From: CAYFSS01 sp964345975
GTDB lineage: Bacteria; Bacillota; Clostridia; Saccharofermentanales; Fastidiosipilaceae
Direction: 5' to 3'
Assembly (NCBI GenBank): GCA_964345975.1
Contig: CAYFSS010000010.1
Span: forward strand, 1 to 61,743
Length of the DNA: 61,743 nt
Of this stretch, positions 7,349 through 15,847 are shown piece by piece (positions within the stretch are counted from its first letter, which is position 1; each line of letters opens with the position of its first letter). The notes under the pieces were generated by a model. It saw nothing but the letters and a program-made list of their open reading frames with translations, had not been told where the DNA came from and ran no database searches. A program made the translations under genes and the position numbers.

Positions 7349-7951
7349 TTACAAAAGCCTCAACTGCGTCTCCAATGAAATCTTTTCCTTACTCTCAGCC
7401 GGTGTCTCGATGGAGCCGAAAGGCATCTGGGCTGTCAACTCCCACTCTGCCGGGAGGTCGAACAGCTCTTTGACCGAGCGATCGTGGCCTTCTTCAAACC
7501 CGAGATTGTTATGCTGCATCGATGCACCATAGCCCAGATCCGTCAGGGCAAGCCATGTACCATACTGCATGATGGCGGAGTTGCGAAGCTTCACTTTCTC
7601 TCTGGCAGCAGGATTAGGATTGGCAAAGTCTTCATATGCTGCTCTATCTTCAAAGAATAAAACCGTCCCCAAACCGGAGACCGCGCCGTTATAGACCCCC
7701 ATGAACCACTCGAACATTTCTTCTGATAGAACGTTCTTCTGAGTGTCTTTGATAAGATCCCAGAACTTTTTGTGGTCATCGCCTTGTAGCACAACCAGTC
7801 TTGAGGCTTGGATGTTCATGGCAGAGGGTGCTTGGTTGGCGACTTCTGCCAGGTATTGGGCGATTTCTTCAACAGAATGCTCGGCATTCTTACCTAAATG
7901 ATATTGTGATAAGCGTTTCGTCGCTAAATCTAAAAATGTAGACATATTCAT
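7349..7951 (-). CDS. Nitroreductase family protein
   Basis: The 200-residue flavin-dependent oxidoreductase is of the short nitroreductase type, with FMN-binding features. The N-terminal RLSQYHL matches the phosphate-contacting Arg region (usually R.S.R), then APSAMNIQASRLVVL, and a C-terminal ALTDLGYGASMQHNN helix. The last residues, KEKISLETQLRLL, have lost the common KKR.R ending. It would reduce nitro or quinone substrates with NAD(P)H in the cytosol; the substrate is unknown. A strong AAGGAG on the minus strand lies 4 bases before ATG 7951 and 10 before a second ATG two codons later, so the true start could be either. The gene stands alone between two terminators. Confidence 0.85.
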   Translation of the reverse strand: MNMSTFLDLATKRLSQYHLGKNAEHSVEEIAQYLAEVANQAPSAMNIQASRLVVLQGDDHKKFWDLIKDTQKNVLSEEMFEWFMGVYNGAVSGLGTVLFFEDRAAYEDFANPNPAAREKVKLRNSAIMQYGTWLALTDLGYGASMQHNNLGFEEGHDRSVKELFDLPAEWELTAQMPFGSIETPAESKEKISLETQLRLL

Positions 7952-8098
7952 ATTCTCCTTCGATCAAATTCGCTGGGAAACAGAATATCACAGCAAGTGA
8001 AATTCCCTAGCTGCTAAGTGCTACAGAAGGAAAGTGCGGTGGGGTTTCTGTCGTTAGGGATTAGACGGCATCATGAGTTTATGGTGTGAAAAGTCCTC

Positions 8099-8123
8099 GC
8101 ACCGGTGGCTGCGCCGCCGGTGC
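8099..8123 (+). terminator. GC-rich hairpin upstream of the rimP promoter
   Basis: GCACCGG (8099-8105) pairs with CCGGTGC (8117-8123). The T-run is poor (GGTTGTATCTCTT), so it may insulate or terminate weakly rather than act as a full terminator. Confidence 0.4.
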
Positions 8124-8125
8124 GG

Positions 8126-8154
8126 TTGTATCTCTTCGATTAGCGTGATAGACT
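8126..8154 (+). promoter_or_regulatory. Candidate promoter of the rimP-nusA-infB operon
   Basis: TTGTAT (8126-8131) and TAGACT (8149-8154) are separated by 17 bases. They lie about 95 bases before rimP and upstream of the leader terminator at 8184-8209. Confidence 0.5.
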
Positions 8155-8183
8155 AAGTGAAATTATGTGCGATGTTGTTTTAG

Positions 8184-8209
8184 GAAGTGGGAAGTATCCC
8201 GCTTCTTTT
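8184..8209 (+). terminator. Leader terminator (attenuator candidate) before rimP
   Basis: GAAGTGGG (8184-8191) pairs with CCCGCTTC (8198-8205), 8 bp with one wobble and a 6-base loop, followed by TTTTCTTTTG. It lies between the promoter and the rimP start codon at 8249, so transcription of the whole operon must pass it. Feedback by NusA or another factor is possible; NusA autoregulation is known in other bacteria. The mechanism here is inference. Confidence 0.6.
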
Positions 8210-8248
8210 CTTTTGTTTCGTCTTAGGATGAGACGTTGAGGAGCGTAG

Positions 8249-8746
8249 ATGGATCTGGTAAAAGTGAGAGGTGGCGGCCCTGCAGAGAGGGCTAAAGAAG
8301 CGACCGCTCGTTTCGTTGAAGAGGCCGGCTACGATCTCTTGGAGATCGTCTATGAGCGTGAAGGTCAAAATATGAATCTCGTTTATCTCATCGATAAGCG
8401 AGGCGGGATTTCACTCGATGATTGTGAAGCTGTGACGAATATCCTAAATCCAATCTTGGATGAAACCGATATCTCCCAGCGACCTTACAACTTGATCGTT
8501 TCATCGCCCGGAGTCGATCGCCCGTTTGAGCACGAACGGGACTTCCTCCGGTATTTGAATCATGAGGTCGAAGTCTCGCTCTATCAGAAACTCCCGGACG
8601 GACGTAAACGTTTCACGGCTTGGCTGCGTGATTATAACGATGGCGCCCTGACCTTGACAGAGTCGGAAGATGGCGATCTTGAGACTGAAGCAATGACCCT
8701 TGGAGCCGGTGAATATTCCCTCGTGAAGCAGGCTCTGAGATTCTAG
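8249..8746 (+). CDS. rimP: Ribosome maturation factor RimP
   Basis: The 165-residue cytosolic factor helps 30S subunit assembly. The family motifs are visible: DLLEIVYEREGQNMNLVYLID in the N-terminal domain, then ISLDDCEAVTNILNPILDE, and the signature VSSPGVDRPF. The C-terminal SH3-like domain carries EVEVSLYQKLPDGRKRFTA. It is the first gene of the classic rimP-nusA-ylxR-ylxQ-infB-rbfA operon. The ATG follows GAGGAG with good spacing. Confidence 0.95.
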   Translation: MDLVKVRGGGPAERAKEATARFVEEAGYDLLEIVYEREGQNMNLVYLIDKRGGISLDDCEAVTNILNPILDETDISQRPYNLIVSSPGVDRPFEHERDFLRYLNHEVEVSLYQKLPDGRKRFTAWLRDYNDGALTLTESEDGDLETEAMTLGAGEYSLVKQALRF

Positions 8747-8812
8747 GGTCCGGACGAAGGCGAGGCTGAGTGTGGGCTTTTGTGTATTAATAGTAGAGGA
8801 TAAGGATGATCT

Positions 8813-10150
8813 ATGAATAGAGAACTGATCGATGCCATCAAGTCGCTTGAGAAAGAACGTAATCTTGAAGAGGATACGTTGTTCATTGCGATTGAGGAAG
8901 CGCTGGTTGCAGCTTATAAACGTGAGTTTAATGCCAGGACGACCGACAATATCCGTGCTGAAGTGGATCGCGAAACCGGTGAAATGAATGTTTATCTCGT
9001 GCGTGAGGTTGTCGAAGACGTCGAAGATCCAAATTCGCAGGTTTCACTCGCTGATGCCCAAGCGATTGACGCTGAATTTATCTTGGGCGACTTGCTTGAG
9101 TTTGAGCTGTCACCCCAAGACTTCGGTCGCCTTGCTGCCCAGACCGCCAAGAGCGCGATCAGTCAGCGCCTGATCCAAGCTGAGGGTGACCTCATCCAAG
9201 CCGAGTTCGCCAATAGAATCGGCGAGTTGGTCTCCGGTTCAATCCTTCGCCCTGACCGCGGCATGATGACGGTCGATATCGGTCGTGTGGAAGCCGTTCT
9301 ACCTCGCCGTGAACAGGTTCGTACTGAGCGTTATTCGCAAGGTCAGCACCTTCGTTTCTATATCCTGGAGGTCGATGACCGTCATGGTCGTCCGGTCGTG
9401 AAGATAAGTCGCTCGCACCCGAATCTTGTCCGCAAGCTCTTCGAACAGGAAGTGCCTGAAGTTTCCGCCGGGATCGTGGAGATCGTGGGTGTGGCACGTG
9501 AAGCGGGTTCTCGCACCAAAATGAGTGTTCGTTCGCATGACCCCAATGTCGATGCGACGGGTGCTTGTGTCGGGCAGCGTGGAATTCGTGTTCAGGCTGT
9601 GACGGAAGAACTTGGCGCCGAGAAGATCGACATCATCGAGTGGAACGAAGATCCGGAAACCTATGTGAAGAATGCTCTGAGTCCCGCCAAGGTTATCCGA
9701 GTTGAGTTTGAAGTGTTCCTCGATGAAGAGGGTCGCGAACAAGTTCTCGCAACGGTGATCGTGCCGGACAATCAGTTGTCTCTAGCGATTGGTCGTGAGG
9801 GTCAGAACGTACGTTTGGCTGCTCGTCTCACCGGTTGCAAGATTGATATCAAGAGTGAAGCTCAGCTTCGTGAAGAGATGGAGAGTGCATTCTTGGAAGG
9901 CTTCGAAGGCAATCTCGATGAAGATTACGATTCTGAAGTTGACGATGACGGCTACGTACCATTCTCGGCTGAGTTCTTGGAGAACTTCGGTAAGAGTACC
10001 GCCGATGCCTTCGATGAAGAAGGTGATTTGCTCGAAACGATCGAGTCTGTAGAAGGCAACGGGTCTGAAGAACTCGGTGTAGACGAAGATACAAACTCTG
10101 ACGCAGACTCAGGCGAAGCCTCTGACTCAGACGAAGACGTCGTCGAATAA
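8813..10150 (+). CDS. nusA: Transcription termination/antitermination factor NusA
   Basis: The product binds RNA polymerase and modulates pausing and termination. It has 445 residues: an N-terminal RNAP-binding domain (about 1-125), an S1 domain (about 130-200) and two KH domains (about 225-345, with ACVGQRGIRVQ and AIGREGQNVRLA). The roughly 100-residue C-terminal tail is strongly acidic (many Asp/Glu) and longer than the end of typical Firmicutes NusA (about 370 residues). It is not the acidic-repeat domain arrangement I know from E. coli, but could serve a similar autoinhibitory role; that is speculation. A GAGGATAAGGATG region precedes the ATG. Confidence 0.96.
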   Translation: MNRELIDAIKSLEKERNLEEDTLFIAIEEALVAAYKREFNARTTDNIRAEVDRETGEMNVYLVREVVEDVEDPNSQVSLADAQAIDAEFILGDLLEFELSPQDFGRLAAQTAKSAISQRLIQAEGDLIQAEFANRIGELVSGSILRPDRGMMTVDIGRVEAVLPRREQVRTERYSQGQHLRFYILEVDDRHGRPVVKISRSHPNLVRKLFEQEVPEVSAGIVEIVGVAREAGSRTKMSVRSHDPNVDATGACVGQRGIRVQAVTEELGAEKIDIIEWNEDPETYVKNALSPAKVIRVEFEVFLDEEGREQVLATVIVPDNQLSLAIGREGQNVRLAARLTGCKIDIKSEAQLREEMESAFLEGFEGNLDEDYDSEVDDDGYVPFSAEFLENFGKSTADAFDEEGDLLETIESVEGNGSEELGVDEDTNSDADSGEASDSDEDVVE

Positions 10151-10161
10151 GGAGATGCACC

Positions 10162-10491
10162 ATGCAGCGCAAAGAGATCCTGCGCCTTTGTGTGGCGTGT
10201 CGTGAGAAGAAAGATCAACGTGACTTGATTCGCGTCGTCGCTCCACCCGATGAAGAAGGTGTCAGCGTCGATTTACAATCAAAAGCCCGGGGCAGAGGTG
10301 CCTATGTGTGTGCGGACAGAGCCTGCATCGAACGAGCCTTGAAGCGGGGTGCTTTCCGACAGCATTTGAAGCGTGCCATCCCCGAGGGCTTCGAAGAAGA
10401 GCTATATGCCGCCCTCGAAGCCAAGCAGAAACGCTCTCCTCGGACGATCCGCTTGGATAGCAGCATCAAGCCTCCGGAGTTGAAGCAATGA
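10162..10491 (+). CDS. ylxR: YlxR/RnpM family RNA-binding protein (DUF448)
   Basis: This 109-residue basic protein has the family signature in the first 20 residues (LRLCVACREKKDQRDLIRV) and the later GRGAYVCADRACIERALK. Members bind RNA; in Bacillus the protein has been linked to RNase P modulation (RnpM). The C-terminus carries about 25 extra residues. The gene lies 11 bases after nusA and overlaps ylxQ by 4 bases (ATGA), so it is part of the coupled operon. Confidence 0.93.
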   Translation: MQRKEILRLCVACREKKDQRDLIRVVAPPDEEGVSVDLQSKARGRGAYVCADRACIERALKRGAFRQHLKRAIPEGFEEELYAALEAKQKRSPRTIRLDSSIKPPELKQ

Positions 10492-10823
10492 TCGAGTATC
10501 GTGAACTCTCGGAGCAGGATGTCGTCAAGGCGACAAGACTCCTTGGCCTGGCTCGGCGAGCGGGGTATTTGATTCGCGGCGAAGAGCAGGTCAGACGTGC
10601 ACTGCAAAGAGGCAGAGGTGAGTTGTTCATCGTTGCAAAGGATGTGGCGACGGGATCCTTGCAGAAGATCCTGCCATCTGTGGAAAGTAGCCAAGTGCCT
10701 CAGGTCAACTGGTCGACCAAAGAGGGCCTCGGCGAAGCGAGTGGGTGGAGTGAAACTGCCTATTTATTGGTGACGGATCCTTCGATGGCGAAGGGACTTT
10801 TGAAACTATATCAGCCCTTATGA
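10488..10823 (+). CDS. ylxQ: L7Ae-type ribosomal protein-like YlxQ
   Basis: This 111-residue protein has the L7Ae/L30e fold, with LLGLARRAGYLIRGEEQVRRA near the start and ELFIVAKDVATGSLQKI. Such proteins bind kink-turn RNAs, and the gene is a constant neighbour of nusA and infB in Firmicutes. The final third (SWLxxE-type region around 80-111) is diverged. Its start overlaps the ylxR stop. Confidence 0.88.
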   Translation: MIEYRELSEQDVVKATRLLGLARRAGYLIRGEEQVRRALQRGRGELFIVAKDVATGSLQKILPSVESSQVPQVNWSTKEGLGEASGWSETAYLLVTDPSMAKGLLKLYQPL

Positions 10824-10854
10824 TCGGCAGCGGGAAGTGCCGGCGGGCTTCATG

Positions 10855-10875
10855 TATAATGCTAAACGTTATAAT
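10855..10875 (+). promoter_or_regulatory. Tandem -10-like elements before infB
   Basis: TATAAT occurs at 10855-10860 and 10870-10875, each followed by GCTAA, as a short direct repeat. No good -35 hexamer sits 17 bases upstream of either one. A weak internal promoter for infB is possible. Confidence 0.3.
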
Positions 10876-10925
10876 GCTAACGCAACTGCGTCGCTGGGAT
10901 TAACCGGGAGGTTTTTATAGTATCT

Positions 10926-13900
10926 ATGGCAAAAAGAGACGATACAGGTCTTAAGTCAGAAAATCATCGTGAGGCGGAGGCACAAGTCACCGACGCTGTC
11001 GCGAGTTCTTCTGAGGACAATGCCGAAGCGTCGGCAACGACAGAGGATCATTCTCCTACCATCACGATGCAGGGTGTCTCCGGCAAGAAGATCACCGGCA
11101 AGGTCCGAGCTGTAAGAGCTGTGAGGCGTGTAGAACCTGAAACCGAAGAACCCGCGCCCGATCCCGAGTTGGAAGTCGCAGGAGAGGTTGAAGCGGAGGC
11201 TAAGTCCGTGGAGGAAGAACCTACCATGGTGATGCCGCGCAAGATTGCTTCAGGTTCTGAAATTGCTGAAGCACGTAAGCGTGCCGAGGCGAGAGCACAG
11301 GCTGAAGAACAAGCGCAGGCACAAGCTCGTGCCGCTGCAAAGCGTGCAGTAGATCAAAGGCGTACGCGCGAAGCGGATCGCTCGGATGATCTACAGCCTA
11401 TAACAGGAGCTGTGCCAACGAAATTGGCATCCGGCTCCGAGGTGCGTGCTCAACAAGCCGAAGAGCAGAAAGAACGTCGTCGTCAGCGTGCGGTCGAGCG
11501 TGAAGAAGCTCAGAAGAGGGCTCATGCTCGTGCAGCGCAAGAACGTGCTGCCGCTGCTTTGAGACGTCGTGAAGAAGAAATGCGTGAGACACAAGCTCGC
11601 ATCGAACAGGCACAGCGTGAATCCGGGGGTCCCAGAGCACCGCGTGCGATCGATGAAGCAAAACTTTCTGTGTCCGGTCCGCGCAAGCTCGGCAATATCA
11701 TGGAGCAAAACCAGGCTACTGCAGCGTTGAAGGCTCAGAAGGCTGAAGAGGCTAAAGCAAGTTCTGCTCAGACAGTCGAGTCGGAGGATCAAGCTAAGAA
11801 ACGCCCGACCGGTTCTGCCAGAGCTGTTGCAGCTACCCAAGCGCTCGAGCGTCGTCATCGTAAACAGGGGCGAGAAGACACTCCTGAGACTCAGGTTCAG
11901 ACACCTGCTGAGACTCAACCCCAAGCTCAAGTGCAAGCGCCTACCGAATCTCTACCGCGTAAGATTTCTTCCGGTCGGAAGAAGGTTGTAGAACCAACGA
12001 CTCCGGATGCTGCTGCCCAAGTGGTTTCATCTCGTCCGGAACCGCCCAAGACGCTCGAAGAACTTGCCCAGGCAGGCAGATTCGGCGGTGCTCGTAAGAT
12101 CGCATCCGGCGGCAAAGTCAAAGAATCGGTGGATCCGTCCTTGGCAGAAACAGCAAAGCGCTTTGCAAAGCGGAAAGCTGAGAAGGCCGAGAAGAGTGAT
12201 CAAGACGATGCAGAACGTGATGAGCGCAAGACGCGTCAACGTCGTAAGCGTGAAGATAGAGAGCGTTTCGACAGATCCGCTCCGGTCGAAGCTCCGCCCG
12301 AGCCTCAACGCGCCGACCGTGCCCGTCGTGGCCGCCGCCGTGGGGGTCAAGTTGACGAGAGGTCGCATGAACAGCGCCGTCGTCGCGAAGAGCAAGCGGA
12401 ACTCGCACGTCAGAGAGGTCTCACGGGAGATCCTCGCAGCCGTCGTAAGCAGCGCCGCCAAGAGCAGGAAAGACGCGAGCAGATGGCACAAGTTACTCAT
12501 GTTTCTTTGCCTGAAGCACTTACGGTTAAAGAGTTTGCCGAGGCGATGAAGAAGACGTCTTCTGAAGTCATCATGAAGCTTATGGGCTTCGGGGTCATGG
12601 CGACCTTGAACCAGGAGATCGATTACGATACGGCTGTCCTCATCGCAGATGAGTTTGGAATTCAAGTCGACAAGATCGAGGAAGTCACGGAAGAGGATAT
12701 CCTCTTCGATGACTCCGAAGATATCGAAGAAAATCTCTTGCCCAGAGCTCCGGTTGTCGTCGTCATGGGACACGTCGACCATGGTAAGACCTCACTGCTC
12801 GACAGTCTACGCTCGTCCGATGTTGCAGCCGGCGAAGCCGGTGGTATCACCCAGCACATCGGTGCTTCGATGGTCACGTACAACGATCGCCCGATCACGT
12901 TCTTAGATACACCGGGTCACGAGGCTTTCACGACCATGCGAGCCCGCGGTGCCGATGCTACGGATATTGCCATCTTAGTTGTCGCAGCCGATGACGGGGT
13001 CATGCCTCAGACGGTTGAAGCGATCAATCACGCCAAGGCTGCCGGAACGGACATCATTGTTGCGATCAATAAGATCGACAAACCCGATATCAACATCGAC
13101 CACGTCAAACAGCAGCTGTCGACTCATGGCCTCATCCCTGAAGATTGGGGCGGGGAAACCATCATGGTCCCTGTCTCGGCTCACACCGGTGAAGGCATCG
13201 ATGAGCTGATGGATATGCTCCTCTTGACGGCCGATGTCCTTGAACTCAAGGCAGATCCTGAGCGTCAGGCGAAGGGTATTGTCCTTGAAGCAAGACTCGA
13301 TCGCAGCCGCGGTGTCGTTGCAACGCTCCTGGTTCAACGCGGAACCCTAAGACGGACCGATACGGTCGTCACGTCTTCCGTCGTCGGCAACATCCGAGCC
13401 ATGATCAACAGTCGTGGCGAATCGGTCAATGAGGCCGGTCCTTCCATGCCTGTTGAGATCTTGGGTCTGTCCGATGTCCCTGAAGCTGGCGAAGTCTTCT
13501 ATCAGGTAGACGATGAGCGGACCGCTCGTCAACTTGCTGACCGTCGCCGTGATGAACAACGCGAACAACAGATCGGTGCGGGGTCACGGATGTCGCTCGA
13601 TGCATTGCATCAGAAGATGGCCATGGGTGAAATTGAAGAACTCAAGATCGTCGTCAAGGCGGACGTCGTAGGTTCAGTCGAAGCTATGCGTCAATCGCTC
13701 GAGAAACTGAGTACGGATGAAGTCCGTGTCGATGTCATCCACGGTGCCGTTGGAGGTATCACGGAATCTGATATCCGCTTGGCCGAAGTCGCCAATGCTA
13801 TCGTCATCGGTTTCAACGTTCGCCCAACCGGTAACGTTGAAGAAATGGCCAAGAGCGTCGGGGTTGACTTGCGACTCTATCGCGTCATCTATGAAGCCAT

Positions 13901-14246
13901 CGAAGACATTGAGAACGCCATGGTCGGTCTCCTCGAGCCTGAACTCGTTGAGAAGGTCCAAGGTCGTGCTGAAATTCGCGATATCTTCCATGCCAGTTCT
14001 GTCGGCACCATCGGTGGTGGCTACGTGCTGGACGGCAAGATCACTCGCTCAGGTAGAATCCGTCTCATCCGCGATGACGTCGTCATCATGGAAGGTGAAC
14101 TTGCCTCACTGCGTCGTTATCAAGACGACGTCCGTGAAGTCAATCAAGGGTATGAGTGTGGTCTCTCGATCGAACGCTTCAATGACATCAAGGTCGGCGA
14201 CATCGTTGAGTCCTTCATCATCGAAGAACATGAACGTACGCTCTAG
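10926..14246 (+). CDS. infB: Translation initiation factor IF-2
   Basis: At 1106 residues it is among the longer IF-2 proteins. The first 530 residues are a disordered Ala/Arg/Glu-rich segment with a recurring RK-[IL]-[AS]-S-G motif near residues 104, 164, 344 and 389, plus a looser copy near 252. The conserved N2 region (LTVKEFAEAMKK) is followed by the GTPase domain with GHVDHGKT near 615, DTPGHE, and NKID. Domains II-IV follow, ending in the fMet-tRNA-binding C2 domain (GYECGLSIERFNDIK.GD). It brings initiator tRNA to the 30S subunit. The GGAGG ribosome site is about 13 bases from the ATG, rather far. Confidence 0.97.
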   Translation: MAKRDDTGLKSENHREAEAQVTDAVASSSEDNAEASATTEDHSPTITMQGVSGKKITGKVRAVRAVRRVEPETEEPAPDPELEVAGEVEAEAKSVEEEPTMVMPRKIASGSEIAEARKRAEARAQAEEQAQAQARAAAKRAVDQRRTREADRSDDLQPITGAVPTKLASGSEVRAQQAEEQKERRRQRAVEREEAQKRAHARAAQERAAAALRRREEEMRETQARIEQAQRESGGPRAPRAIDEAKLSVSGPRKLGNIMEQNQATAALKAQKAEEAKASSAQTVESEDQAKKRPTGSARAVAATQALERRHRKQGREDTPETQVQTPAETQPQAQVQAPTESLPRKISSGRKKVVEPTTPDAAAQVVSSRPEPPKTLEELAQAGRFGGARKIASGGKVKESVDPSLAETAKRFAKRKAEKAEKSDQDDAERDERKTRQRRKREDRERFDRSAPVEAPPEPQRADRARRGRRRGGQVDERSHEQRRRREEQAELARQRGLTGDPRSRRKQRRQEQERREQMAQVTHVSLPEALTVKEFAEAMKKTSSEVIMKLMGFGVMATLNQEIDYDTAVLIADEFGIQVDKIEEVTEEDILFDDSEDIEENLLPRAPVVVVMGHVDHGKTSLLDSLRSSDVAAGEAGGITQHIGASMVTYNDRPITFLDTPGHEAFTTMRARGADATDIAILVVAADDGVMPQTVEAINHAKAAGTDIIVAINKIDKPDINIDHVKQQLSTHGLIPEDWGGETIMVPVSAHTGEGIDELMDMLLLTADVLELKADPERQAKGIVLEARLDRSRGVVATLLVQRGTLRRTDTVVTSSVVGNIRAMINSRGESVNEAGPSMPVEILGLSDVPEAGEVFYQVDDERTARQLADRRRDEQREQQIGAGSRMSLDALHQKMAMGEIEELKIVVKADVVGSVEAMRQSLEKLSTDEVRVDVIHGAVGGITESDIRLAEVANAIVIGFNVRPTGNVEEMAKSVGVDLRLYRVIYEAIEDIENAMVGLLEPELVEKVQGRAEIRDIFHASSVGTIGGGYVLDGKITRSGRIRLIRDDVVIMEGELASLRRYQDDVREVNQGYECGLSIERFNDIKVGDIVESFIIEEHERTL

Positions 14247-14341
14247 GGCGTCGTGAACGCACCACACCGGCCGGATTTATCAGAATATAGATCGCTCGGC
14301 ATAAACTCCGAGGAACACTAACGGAATGAAGTTTGTGGAGG

Positions 14342-14368
14342 GGGAAGGGCATAGAGACCTTCCCTTTT
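14342..14368 (+). terminator. Hairpin with T-tail between infB and rbfA
   Basis: GGGAAGG (14342-14348) pairs with CCTTCCC (14358-14364), followed by TTTT. It lies 35 bases before the rbfA start and may partly terminate or stabilise the infB message. Confidence 0.55.
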
Positions 14369-14402
14369 CACTTTGCAGTGAACATTGATTAAGGAGAATC
14401 CT

Positions 14403-14813
14403 ATGGCTCGTAAGAATCGCGCAGCTCGTGTTGCTGATGAAGTGCGCCGCATTGTGGCTCAAACACTCCAGATGGAAATGCGTGATCCGCGCATTCCTTT
14501 CCTAACCTCGGTCTCTGAAGTAAAGATGAATGGGGATCTCTCTGTCGCAACGATCCTATTCACTATTCCCGGGGATGAAACGGCTAAGACTGCCGCGCTA
14601 CAAATACTGGATAGCTCTAAAGGTCTATTTCGTTCGGCTGTAGCAAGAGGTCTCAGCCTCCGCACCGCCCCTGAGCTCGTTTTTGCCCTGGATCGTTCCT
14701 TGGACGAAGGATCCGCGATCGATGCGAAACTCCGTGAAATTCAGCAGGAACGGGAAGTAAGAGAGGCAAGAGGAACGAAAGAATCACAAGAGGCTGACCT
14801 TGAAGAGAATTGA
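14403..14813 (+). CDS. rbfA: Ribosome-binding factor A
   Basis: The 136-residue KH-like factor binds the 30S subunit during late maturation. ATG 14403 is chosen because AAGGAG (14391-14396) is ideally placed; an in-frame TTG at 14385 would overlap that ribosome site. Family features are RVADEVRRIVAQTLQMEMRD near the start, VKMNGDLSVATILF, and the helix LRTAPELVFALDRSLDEG. The C-terminus has a short charged extension. It overlaps the start of nrnA. Confidence 0.93.
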   Translation: MARKNRAARVADEVRRIVAQTLQMEMRDPRIPFLTSVSEVKMNGDLSVATILFTIPGDETAKTAALQILDSSKGLFRSAVARGLSLRTAPELVFALDRSLDEGSAIDAKLREIQQEREVREARGTKESQEADLEEN

Positions 14814-15837
14814 GCTCGCTTACGAGATCAAACAAAAAGCCCGGGAGATGGCCGAATATCTCCTGAACCATCTTCCTGCACCCGCCAAGATCCTGATCTT
14901 CCCGCATGTCCGTGCAGACGGTGATAGCTACGGGAGCTCGTTGGCCTTAGCGCTTGCGGTTCAAGCTCTCGGCTACGAGCCGTTGATCTACCTCGATGAA
15001 GAAGTGGATTTTCAAAACCAGTTCTTTCCTCTCGGGGACTTGAAGCGTATCTACGATCCGCAAAATCCCGAGCCGGAGTTCGTGCAAGAAGCGGATCTGG
15101 CTTGGATGCTCGATTGTTCCGAGCTCTCTCGTTTAGGCGATCGCTTAAGTGCATGGCAGTCGATTGAGCATCGGATGGTGACGGATCATCACTTGAGCGC
15201 TTGGGAGAATACCGAGCGGATTTGGATCGATACGAGCGAGCCCGCCGTCGCCGCCATGATCCTGGACATCATCTTGAGTTGGGAGATCCAAACCGGCCGG
15301 AAGATCTTAAACCTCACGATTGCCAATTCGCTCTTTGCGGGTTTGCTCACCGACACCGGCCGTTTCACCTACAGCAGTGTTTCCAGTAGAACCTTCATGC
15401 AAGCAGCCATGCTGAAACAAGAAGGGGTTGACCAGGAAGCTTTGACGGAACGCTTCTTTGAATTGATGCGTCGGCCTCGTCTCGAAGCTTATGGTGAGAT
15501 TATTCGTACGCTGGAACTCTTCGAGGACGGTCGTGTTGCGGTCGCCTATCTCGACGATGCTTTTCAAGCCGAATACAACACGACCAATACCGATTTTGTT
15601 GGACTCGTTTCTTGGCTTCGTCAGCTGGAAGAGGTTGACTTAGCGCTTCTCCTGACGCAGACGGATGGGATCTGGCGAGGGAGTTGTCGGAGCAATAATC
15701 AAGCTGATGCCAGGGCGCTGGCTCAGAGTTTTGGTGGTGGTGGCCATCTCCAAGCGGCCGGATTTACCTATGGTGAAGGCCGGATTGAAGATATCCTTGC
15801 CCTTGTTCGAGAGCGGGCAAGTCAATTTCTGAAGTGA
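14800..15837 (+). CDS. nrnA: DHH family phosphoesterase, NrnA-like (nanoRNase / pAp phosphatase)
   Basis: The 345-residue enzyme of the DHH/DHHA1 family degrades short oligoribonucleotides and 3'-phosphoadenosine 5'-phosphate. The metal motifs are HVRADGDSYGSS (motif I; usually HxxPDGD, here Ala replaces Pro), LDCSE (motif II), and DHH at residues 129-131 (motif III). The C-terminal DHHA1 domain has GGGHLQAAG. The likely start is TTG 14800, preceded by AAGAGG at 14788-14793 inside rbfA, giving a 14-base overlap. The rbfA-nrnA-truB order is typical of Firmicutes. Confidence 0.9.
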   Translation: MKRIELAYEIKQKAREMAEYLLNHLPAPAKILIFPHVRADGDSYGSSLALALAVQALGYEPLIYLDEEVDFQNQFFPLGDLKRIYDPQNPEPEFVQEADLAWMLDCSELSRLGDRLSAWQSIEHRMVTDHHLSAWENTERIWIDTSEPAVAAMILDIILSWEIQTGRKILNLTIANSLFAGLLTDTGRFTYSSVSSRTFMQAAMLKQEGVDQEALTERFFELMRRPRLEAYGEIIRTLELFEDGRVAVAYLDDAFQAEYNTTNTDFVGLVSWLRQLEEVDLALLLTQTDGIWRGSCRSNNQADARALAQSFGGGGHLQAAGFTYGEGRIEDILALVRERASQFLK

Positions 15838-15847
15838 GAGGTCATTG

